Source of the DNA: a bacterium
GTDB lineage: Bacteria; UBP6; UBA1177
Reading direction: 5' to 3'
Length of the DNA stretch: 40,327 bases
Assembly: GCA_022703485.1 (NCBI GenBank)
Contig: JAKLDO010000023.1
Span: 1-40,327 of the forward strand
Position numbers and translations under genes: made by a program. Position 1 is the first letter of the stretch; every line of letters begins with the position of its first letter. Under the pieces are notes generated by a model. The model did no database searches. It saw only the letters and a list, made by a program, of their open reading frames with translations, and was not told the origin of the DNA. Below, one piece after another: positions 34,624 through 40,327 of this stretch.

Positions 34624-37185
34624 ATGAGGAAGCTTTTTATCTCGTTGATTATTATCACGGTGTTTGTGATAGGTTCATGTGGCGGTAGTGACAATTCCAA
34701 AGATTCTCCAGATGAAATGACAAATGAAACGGTCGACAATGATGAAATAGCGACAGATGAGAATAATATATCAGATGATTCTGTATCAGACGACTCCTAT
34801 GAAAACCCGTTGTCTGGACAGGATCTGGTTTGTGATGGCATCTTCTGCTCAGGGTATGGTCGCTGCATTGTTATAAACTGGCAACCGGTTTGTGACTGCA
34901 CCGTGGAAGGCTATCATGATGAAGGACTGGAATGTGTCAAGAACGACGATACTGATTGTTGCAAGGGAGTCACCTGCGGCAATGGTGGAACCTGTATAAC
35001 AACCCAGAATGCCGACTCGGGCACATTGGAGCCTGCCTGTTCTTGCCCAGAAGGGTATACACCTTTGGGGCTCAAGTGTCTTGAATATGCTGATTTGCCC
35101 TGTACTCCTGTAGAAATCGGAGAGCAAGAAAGATGCCTGGTACGCAGAGAGGTAATAGAATCAGATCCTGTTTATTTTCCAGGATTTCAAGAAATGATTA
35201 ACTCGGGGTCTCAAGAAAAAAAAAATATCAAAGTTCTTCCCGTAAAAGTAGATCACAAAACACAAATATCAAATTATCTAAAAACCATACCCGACCAGAC
35301 TGCTTGCGGTACTTGCACGGCATTTGCCACAATAAACAGTATGCACGCAATGCAAATAAAGCAATACTCAAGTCTGTCATATTTGTCGCAATCGCATTTG
35401 TGGTCCGTTATTCCTGGGAAAACTATAAACTGTGTAAATGGAGTTTGGCCGTCGCAAGCCGCAAAGGCAGCGATGGACAATTTCATAGTTACCAGTAATA
35501 TATGGCCTTATACATGCAAGGCCGCTGGTATTTCAGGTTGTAAGGGTGTCTTGGAATCAACCAATAACAGTCTATCAAGTCAAACTGTTGCAAAAATAAT
35601 ATCTGTAGTTTCTGTCGATCCCAATGATATAGATTCATTAAAAGCGGCATTGGCCGATGGATATAATGTCGTAATTGCTGTTTTAGTATATAGTGGTTGG
35701 AACAAGGCTATTATTGATGTTCCGTCACTTGGAGAGACTACTGACAGCGCACATTCTATTTTGCTTGTAGGATATGATGACTCGACTCAACAATTTGATT
35801 TCTTAAATTCATGGGGAGCAGGATGGGGTTTTGGCGGATACGGAAAATTCACCTATAATTTCATTAAAGGTTATGCGCTTGAAGCCATGGTGCCGAAGAA
35901 TATTCAATATGAGAAATGTACTAAACTTGAGGACTGCAACTGTGGTATATGTGATCAGGGTACATGCAAAGCTTCACAAGAAATTTTGAATAGCAGAGAC
36001 GATGACTGCGACGGCCAGATCAACGAAGGTGTTGACTGTGCGGAAGGAGAAGTCAAGAAATGCGGGTCTGATATCGGAGAGTGCGGAGCTGGTACGATAA
36101 CATGTAAGGATGGCAAATTCAATAATTGCACAGGCAAGGTTGATCCGAAAGCCGAGCAGTGTGACAATAAAGACAACAATTGTGATGGCCAAGTCGACGA
36201 GAAGGTTACTAAAGAGTGTGGCAAGAATGTGGGCATATGTAGAAAGGGACTGCAAACATGCACGAATGGCACATGGGGCACCACATGTGTTGGTGAAGTA
36301 AAGCCAGCAGCATCTGAAATATGTAACGGTGGGTTGGATGACGATTGTGATGGCCAGCCCGACGAGGGTTGTTCCTGTGTTAACGGACAGACGCAGACAT
36401 GCGGGACCGATGTGGGGGCTTGTGTAGCAGGCAAGCAAACTTGTTCCAGCGGGAAATGGGGCACATGTGTGGGTGAAGTGAAGCCTGCGACAAGCGATCC
36501 ATGTAACGGGATCGATGATGACTGTGACGATCAATTGGATGAGGACGCCGTTTGCGAAGAAGGAAATCTGTGTACTATTGACACATGCAATGTATCGTGT
36601 CAACACACGCCATATTCTTGCAACGACCATGGAACATGCGACGGCTATGGGGGATGCACCTGTTATTCTAACTATGCAGGGGCATATTGTAACCAGTGCG
36701 CTTCAGGGTATGTGGCGTATCCATATTGCGCATCAAGTTCCGACGTTTGGCATGACACATCAAGCAATTTGTTGTGGCAATATGTAAAATCCTCAAATTC
36801 ATATACATGGCAAGCTGCAATTGATTATTGTGTTTCAAGTAGTATTGGTGGTCTAACAGGTTGGCGTTCTCCCACTATATCAGAACTGAGATCATTAATA
36901 AGAAACTGTTCCGATACCATGACTGGAGGAGGTTGTGGGCTTTCAGACAGTTGCACAAGAAGCGATTGTCGAAATGTCGCATGTGACGGTTGTGCATTTG
37001 ACAACAGTTCAGGAAAATATAGTGTTTTCGGTGATATTGGTTTATTTTGGTCTTCTTCGTTCCCAGATGGCATAAACTCCTGCGGATGGGAAGTGTCATT
37101 CTTAAACGGTGGAATTGGCAAATCTGGACAGTGTACCTCTAAGACAAGTGGTCTTTATGTAAGATGTGTTCGTAGTGGACCGTAG
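34624..37185 (+). CDS. Lipoprotein mosaic: papain-like protease, MopE-type repeats, EGF-like and DUF1566-like domain
   Basis: 853 aa. Signal peptide with lipobox IGSC, then a short acidic stalk (about 22-65). Two EGF-like Cys modules follow (about 70-160). A C1-type papain fold spans about 210-420, with oxyanion Gln and catalytic Cys in DQTACGTCTAFAT, His in DSAHSILLVGYDD and Asn in FLNSWGAGWGFGGYG; all key residues are present. Three to four MopE-type Asp/Cys repeats (DDDCDGQPDEGC and relatives, about 440-645) probably bind calcium or other metal. Another EGF-like module is followed by a C-terminal DUF1566/Lcl-like domain (WHDTSSNLLWQ, GLTGWRSPTISELRSLI). GGAGG precedes the ATG by five bases. 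Likely a surface-anchored protease; target unknown. Confidence 0.87.
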   Translation: MRKLFISLIIITVFVIGSCGGSDNSKDSPDEMTNETVDNDEIATDENNISDDSVSDDSYENPLSGQDLVCDGIFCSGYGRCIVINWQPVCDCTVEGYHDEGLECVKNDDTDCCKGVTCGNGGTCITTQNADSGTLEPACSCPEGYTPLGLKCLEYADLPCTPVEIGEQERCLVRREVIESDPVYFPGFQEMINSGSQEKKNIKVLPVKVDHKTQISNYLKTIPDQTACGTCTAFATINSMHAMQIKQYSSLSYLSQSHLWSVIPGKTINCVNGVWPSQAAKAAMDNFIVTSNIWPYTCKAAGISGCKGVLESTNNSLSSQTVAKIISVVSVDPNDIDSLKAALADGYNVVIAVLVYSGWNKAIIDVPSLGETTDSAHSILLVGYDDSTQQFDFLNSWGAGWGFGGYGKFTYNFIKGYALEAMVPKNIQYEKCTKLEDCNCGICDQGTCKASQEILNSRDDDCDGQINEGVDCAEGEVKKCGSDIGECGAGTITCKDGKFNNCTGKVDPKAEQCDNKDNNCDGQVDEKVTKECGKNVGICRKGLQTCTNGTWGTTCVGEVKPAASEICNGGLDDDCDGQPDEGCSCVNGQTQTCGTDVGACVAGKQTCSSGKWGTCVGEVKPATSDPCNGIDDDCDDQLDEDAVCEEGNLCTIDTCNVSCQHTPYSCNDHGTCDGYGGCTCYSNYAGAYCNQCASGYVAYPYCASSSDVWHDTSSNLLWQYVKSSNSYTWQAAIDYCVSSSIGGLTGWRSPTISELRSLIRNCSDTMTGGGCGLSDSCTRSDCRNVACDGCAFDNSSGKYSVFGDIGLFWSSSFPDGINSCGWEVSFLNGGIGKSGQCTSKTSGLYVRCVRSGP

Positions 37186-37317
37186 TTTGAACTGTTACAT
37201 TCCCTCCCAGCTTTAAGCTCTACGGAAGGTTTTAAGCCAATTTCCACAATTAATTAATTTGCCCCGCTTTCAATTTTATTATATCCTTTCACTGAAATTC
37301 ACGGAACTGGAGGAAAT

Positions 37318-39384
37318 ATGAGCCTGAGTGTTAGAATATTTCTTGTTTTGCTGGCGGCAGTCTTTTTTGTTTTGCCGTCTTCAATTTATGCCTTTGATGA
37401 ATTGAACCAGAACACGATAAAAGAAATGCTGAGAGAGCCTGGTGTAAAGCTTATAGCGGTGGATTTTTATGCCACTTGGTGTGAACCATGCAACAAGGCA
37501 ATACCAAAGTGGAAAAAACTTCAGGAGAAATATGGCAGCAAAGGGCTTAAAATAGTTGTTATTTCTGTTCAGTCCGGAGGAAGTTGTGCACAGCCGCCTA
37601 ACTGGACACCGGACAAGATAATCTGTGACTATGAGGGAGAAATTTCAAACAGATGGAATGCCCAGTCACTTCCACAGGCATTTTTATGGAGCTGGCAAGG
37701 AAATCTGCTGGTTGCAAACGGACAGGCGGAGGATGTGGGGAAAGCGATAGAGCAGTATTTTATGAAAGTCCCCAGAGTTTTAGTAGAAGAACCGGCTGAT
37801 AAAATGATTTATAAGCTTGTAAGAAGTGAACTTATCAAAAATTCAAAAATGGAAATATTGGCATCAGAGAAAGAAATGGCGGCACTCAGAGAACTAAGTG
37901 AGAAAAGCCACCAAATGAACTATGATGAAAAACTTGAGTGTGTGCTTGGTCAGGAAGTCAGCGCCAACTCAAAGCTCACTATCAGTAAACAGAAGCGCGG
38001 ATCGAAGGAATTCCTTATATTAGAGCTTTTTTCGGTTGAAAAAGGATGTCTTGTCGCATCTGGAATTTCGCCGGTTCAAGGTGATATTGAAACGGTTGTT
38101 GCGCGGGCATCATATAATCTTTTGAGAAATCTATTCGGTGACGTAGCAATGCCTGGAAAGAAAAAAGGCAGCTCATTTCAGGAAGGGAAGATCGTTGAAA
38201 ATGCGGGAGATTGGGAAGTCGGGCAAGGTGATGAAACCATTGTAAATTTTGAAAGTGACCCAGCTGGAGCGGTTGTTATAATTGATGGAAAGATAAAATG
38301 CCAGAAAACACCTTGTTCAAAGATGATTACTCAAGGCAAACATGAAATATCGATGCAGTTGGAAAACTATGTTGAGCAGACAAAAGGGACCGATGTTAAA
38401 AAAGGGACAAAGATCAGATATACACTTGAGCCCGATTTCGGATATTTGACAGTAAAAGGAAAATATGAAGTTGAGTTAAAACTTGACGGTGAAAAGATTG
38501 GAAAAACTCCGATAACAAAAAGAGTGATAAATCCCGGAGCGCATCAGATTGAACATACAGATGGATGCTATTATCAGTCCGGTGAAAAATTTCAGATAAA
38601 ACGGGGAGAACACAGGGTAATAGCTCTTGATTTGAAACAGAAAGAGTCTGCAATAAAAGTTACAGCTACGGATGATAAGGGAAATGATGTAGAAGCAGGT
38701 GTTTTTATTGATGATAAAAAAGTTGGCGTTGCCCCGGGCACTTTCAAGGTGGGTTTGTGCAGTAAGGAGGTCTTGATTAAATCACGATCAGGGCTGTATT
38801 CTAAAAAACTTAAATTAAAAGAAAAAGAGATTTCAAATATTAAAGCTGTTCTGGTTAAAGCAGGGGATCCTAGGTCTGAGAAGATGGTTGTGCTTTCAGA
38901 TTGCGAAGAGGAGTTATCTAAAGACTATTCCTCTGATCTACTTTACATCGAAGAAGATGTTAATATTAACCCTAGTCTTAGCTCTCGTGAACTCAAAGAT
39001 TCTGTGCGGGCAGGATTTAAAGCATATAAAAAATGTGATTTGTTGGATGCGCTTGGATTTTTTCAAAAGAGCAAAGAGGAGATATTATATAATAAAACTA
39101 TGAAGATTATATCTTATTTAAAGGAAGCTTATAAAAGCATTGATTCCGGTGAGTTAGATGAAGCAAATAAATACCTGAGCCGTGCTCTGGAAGAAGATAT
39201 TATTATTCGAGAAAGAGGATATAAGGAGCTGCAGTTTATTAAGGAGACACACAAAAGTTGTTCCGATAAAAAATTTTATTTTCACTCACCTAAATGTCCT
39301 TCTGTGGAGAGAGACCGAACTTATGAGTATTCTGTTATTACAGAATTGATCGAGCATTTAATGATGCAAATTTATTCAAAGTAG
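37318..39384 (+). CDS. Exported thioredoxin-like / PEGA-domain fusion
   Basis: 688 aa. The signal peptide ends SSIYAFDE. A TlpA-like thioredoxin fold spans about 25-150, with the redox pair WCEPC in VDFYATWCEPCNKAIPKW. A middle region of unknown fold holds a few Cys. PEGA-type beta domains follow (about 320-470; VNFESDPAGAVVIIDGKI with TPCSKMITQGKHEISM, then LKLDGEKIGKTPITKRVINP), and a helical, TPR-like C-terminus lies at about 560-688 (LDALGFFQKSKEEILYNK). PEGA modules usually bind surface polymers. The GGAGG(A)AAT context before the ATG is nearly the same as in the gene upstream. A role in disulfide handling of Cys-rich surface proteins nearby is inference. Confidence 0.8.
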   Translation: MSLSVRIFLVLLAAVFFVLPSSIYAFDELNQNTIKEMLREPGVKLIAVDFYATWCEPCNKAIPKWKKLQEKYGSKGLKIVVISVQSGGSCAQPPNWTPDKIICDYEGEISNRWNAQSLPQAFLWSWQGNLLVANGQAEDVGKAIEQYFMKVPRVLVEEPADKMIYKLVRSELIKNSKMEILASEKEMAALRELSEKSHQMNYDEKLECVLGQEVSANSKLTISKQKRGSKEFLILELFSVEKGCLVASGISPVQGDIETVVARASYNLLRNLFGDVAMPGKKKGSSFQEGKIVENAGDWEVGQGDETIVNFESDPAGAVVIIDGKIKCQKTPCSKMITQGKHEISMQLENYVEQTKGTDVKKGTKIRYTLEPDFGYLTVKGKYEVELKLDGEKIGKTPITKRVINPGAHQIEHTDGCYYQSGEKFQIKRGEHRVIALDLKQKESAIKVTATDDKGNDVEAGVFIDDKKVGVAPGTFKVGLCSKEVLIKSRSGLYSKKLKLKEKEISNIKAVLVKAGDPRSEKMVVLSDCEEELSKDYSSDLLYIEEDVNINPSLSSRELKDSVRAGFKAYKKCDLLDALGFFQKSKEEILYNKTMKIISYLKEAYKSIDSGELDEANKYLSRALEEDIIIRERGYKELQFIKETHKSCSDKKFYFHSPKCPSVERDRTYEYSVITELIEHLMMQIYSK

Positions 39385-39453
39385 CGGATGTGAATATTAA
39401 TATAATAAGAATGAAATGTCACCGTCCGCTGCGTCCGGTAAAGATCAAAAAAA

Positions 39454-39477
39454 GAACCCGATCTCCTGATCAGGTCC
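39454..39477 (-). terminator. Hairpin terminator, strongest on the minus strand
   Basis: On the minus strand a ten-pair stem (GGACCTGATC/GATCGGGTTC, two T-G pairs) with loop AGGA is followed by seven T. On the plus strand it has two mismatches and the tail CTTTTCC, so it may also end the PEGA gene 70 bases upstream. On the minus strand the only candidate above it is the tRNA whose 3' end is at 39740. Confidence 0.68.
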
Positions 39478-39641
39478 CTTTTCCAAAATTCACTATAGCG
39501 AAAAGTTCTCCAGCGACCGGTCAACTATATTCTGGGTAAGCTAATTTTATGTAGAAATATATAAGGATCCTTCACACTATCACCCAAATGGTGATTGTTA
39601 AATGTCTTTCAATTGCATGTAAAAGTGCTTGTAATTCAGGG

Positions 39642-39670
39642 GCGTAAAATAGCGTAAAATAGTGTAAAAT
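39642..39670 (+). repeat. Three tandem ten-base repeats (GCGTAAAATA type)
   Basis: GCGTAAAAT, AGCGTAAAAT and AGTGTAAAAT follow each other without gaps, one base differing in the third. They lie 70 bases outside the tRNA fragment. They could be integrase or host-factor sites, or a simple duplication. Confidence 0.7.
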
Positions 39671-39739
39671 GGCAGTTTTTTGAGAAAATAAAATTCGAGC
39701 ACTATTTGTTGTAACTGCTTGAATTGTCAAGGAAAAAAG

Positions 39740-39784
39740 TGGTGGTCCCGACAGGAGTCGAACCTGTTGCCTATCACTTAGGAG
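39740..39784 (-). tRNA. 3' half of a tRNA (probably Arg, CCU anticodon), element attachment site
   Basis: Read on the minus strand: anticodon loop CTCCTAA, 3' anticodon strand GTGAT, variable bases AGGCA, T arm ACAGG-TTCGACT-CCTGT with perfect pairing, acceptor strand CGGGACC, discriminator A and an encoded CCA. The matching 5' half (a GGTCCCG start and an ATCAC anticodon strand) is absent to the right, where integrase-linked DNA begins. The break in the anticodon loop is a classic crossover point of tyrosine integrases. The amino-acid identity rests on the loop alone. Confidence 0.72.
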
Positions 39785-39806
39785 TGTGTTGCAGGCGTCC
39801 TAAGTG
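39775..39806. repeat. Inverted repeat spanning the tRNA/element junction
   Basis: CACTTAGGA (39775-39783) and TCCTAAGTG (39798-39806) are perfect inverted copies, 14 bases apart. The left copy lies in the tRNA anticodon arm and the right copy in element DNA. They are good candidates for integrase core-binding sites. Confidence 0.6.
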
Positions 39807-39820
39807 GCTGTAATTACAGC
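39807..39820. repeat. Perfect 14-base palindrome next to the junction
   Basis: GCTGTAATTACAGC begins directly after the inverted repeat. It may be a site for an excisionase or a repressor of the integrase gene. Confidence 0.5.
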
Positions 39821-39832
39821 ATTAAAAATAAC

Positions 39833-39853
39833 GGGTTGTAAATGGGGTTGTAA
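39833..39853 (+). repeat. Direct repeat GGGTTGTAA upstream of the integrase
   Basis: Two copies (39833-39841 and 39845-39853), 12 bases apart start to start, lie 70-90 bases before the integrase. Spacing near one helical turn fits integrase arm sites. Confidence 0.5.
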
Positions 39854-39921
39854 GTTTTTCTTGACCTAACTTGCATTAACTTTTATTATCTCCTATCACC
39901 TTCTAAAACGAGAGATGTGTA

Positions 39922-40327
39922 ATGGTGAAACCTTTTAAAGCTGACGGGAAGAAAACTTACAATTTTCAGGTTATGGTTAATGGTGAGAGAATTATTGAAT
40001 CAACCGGAGAAACTGACATAAACAAAGCCAAGAAAGTTGCAAACAGGCGTGCCTTGGAACTCCGTGAAGGAACAGATTACCGGATTCAGTTAACCAGACT
40101 AACCAAATCCATCAAAGCTTTGCCCGAGAAAGCTAGAGAAAAAGCAATAAACGACTGCGTTGAATCCCTCCTCTCAGAAAATCCTGTAAAAATGAAAATA
40201 AAATCGGGGTTGTCCCTTTTTCTTGAAAAGCCGGGAAAAGCTCCTGACGCAAGAAACACACTGAATTCATATAAACGGGTTTGGACAGCTCTTTGTAACT
40301 GGCTTGCTGAGCACCATCCAAATATAA
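39922..40327 (+). CDS. Tyrosine recombinase / phage-type integrase (partial, runs off the right edge)
   Basis: The first 135 residues are present and open to the edge. The N-terminus is a small arm-binding domain (KKTYNFQVMVNGERIIESTG, then ETDINKAKKVANRRALELRE). The start of the SAM-like core-binding domain follows (SGLSLFLEKPGK, DARNTLNSYKRVWTALCNWL). The catalytic domain with the R-H-R-Y set lies outside the window. The ATG at 39922 has GAGAG upstream. Position beside a split tRNA and clustered repeats strongly supports an integrase for the element that starts here. Confidence 0.82.
   Translation, partial: MVKPFKADGKKTYNFQVMVNGERIIESTGETDINKAKKVANRRALELREGTDYRIQLTRLTKSIKALPEKAREKAINDCVESLLSENPVKMKIKSGLSLFLEKPGKAPDARNTLNSYKRVWTALCNWLAEHHPNI

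Larger units (their letters stand above)
39385..39921. other. Intergenic region with terminator, repeats and element boundary
   Basis: 537 bases without a protein gene. It holds a terminator hairpin (39454-39477), a small hairpin ATCACC-caaat-GGTGAT (39589-39605), three tandem repeats (39642-39670), a tRNA 3' half (39740-39784) and inverted/direct repeats up to 39853. Nothing recognisable lies between 39480 and 39588. Confidence 0.6.

Noticed and set aside
35955..36630. Two long minus-strand frames across the MopE repeats
   Set aside because: They are shadows caused by the repetitive Cys/Asp/Gly codons; low-complexity products, no ribosome sites, and the plus-strand gene has clear domains.
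39740..39830. A complete tRNA gene on the minus strand
   Set aside because: The acceptor strand CGGGACC needs GGTCCCG upstream, and the anticodon strand GTGAT needs ATCAC; neither is present at the right place, and the D arm is missing.

Overview
The window looks like a chromosomal segment of an anaerobic, fermentative, Gram-negative bacterium. The evidence is a trimeric NAD(H)/ferredoxin [FeFe] hydrogenase, the tyrosine-dependent radical-SAM thiazole enzyme ThiH, several exported lipoproteins, and sigma-54 regulation. The lipoproteins (acidic linkers, RCC1 propellers, MopE-type Cys/Asp repeats, DUF1566-like domains) resemble those of deltaproteobacterial/Myxococcota-like or poorly cultured lineages. 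I cannot name the species.

Layout. (1) 1-5830, minus strand: one operon running ADH -> stand-alone receiver -> hydC -> hydB -> hydA -> second receiver (cut by the window edge). It is preceded by a near-consensus sigma-54 promoter and a paired ACATGTCC site. The next gene upstream (5978-7948) encodes an AcoR-like sigma-54 activator with GAF, PAS, AAA+ and Fis domains. I infer that it switches on alcohol oxidation coupled to H2 metabolism. (2) 5978-11252, minus: that activator lies at the end of a run with ssb, a membrane sensor without an output domain, purN and an exported protein, behind a strong sigma-70 promoter. (3) 11259-14259, plus: rph, aroF (DAHP synthase), chorismate mutase and an anchored phospholipase-D-like protein, tightly overlapping. 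(4) 14247-19336, minus: nfu-type scaffold, nadA, thiG, thiH, a GT-C type membrane protein and a HlyIII/PAQR protein. This joins an Fe-S carrier with Fe-S enzymes of NAD and thiamine synthesis. (5) 19442-24783: a visibly AT-richer block between core genes, holding a solo nucleotidyltransferase, an exported ankyrin/WG-repeat protein with an overlapping lipoprotein partner, a YhcG-like PD-(D/E)XK nuclease and an orphan Cas6-like RNase. No CRISPR array or other cas gene is visible. (6) 24850-30502, plus: serS followed by three envelope genes (membrane-anchored protein, GT39-like transferase, LtaS/EptA-like phosphotransferase). (7) 30535-39480: mainly exported proteins and lipoproteins, interrupted by an HU gene. 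They are a small Cys-rich protein, a lipoprotein, a 14-repeat RCC1 lipoprotein, a papain/MopE/EGF/DUF1566-like mosaic and a thioredoxin/PEGA fusion. (8) 39740-40327: the 3' half of a tRNA (probably tRNA-Arg CCU), dense inverted and direct repeats, and the start of a tyrosine integrase. This is the edge of an integrated element extending beyond the window.

Most likely points of novelty: the sigma-54/AcoR-like/ADH/receiver/hydrogenase module, the orphan Cas6-nuclease pair in an AT-rich block, the mosaic lipoproteins sharing an acidic stalk, and the element boundary inside a tRNA anticodon loop. All functional calls come from reading motifs by eye; no database search was run.
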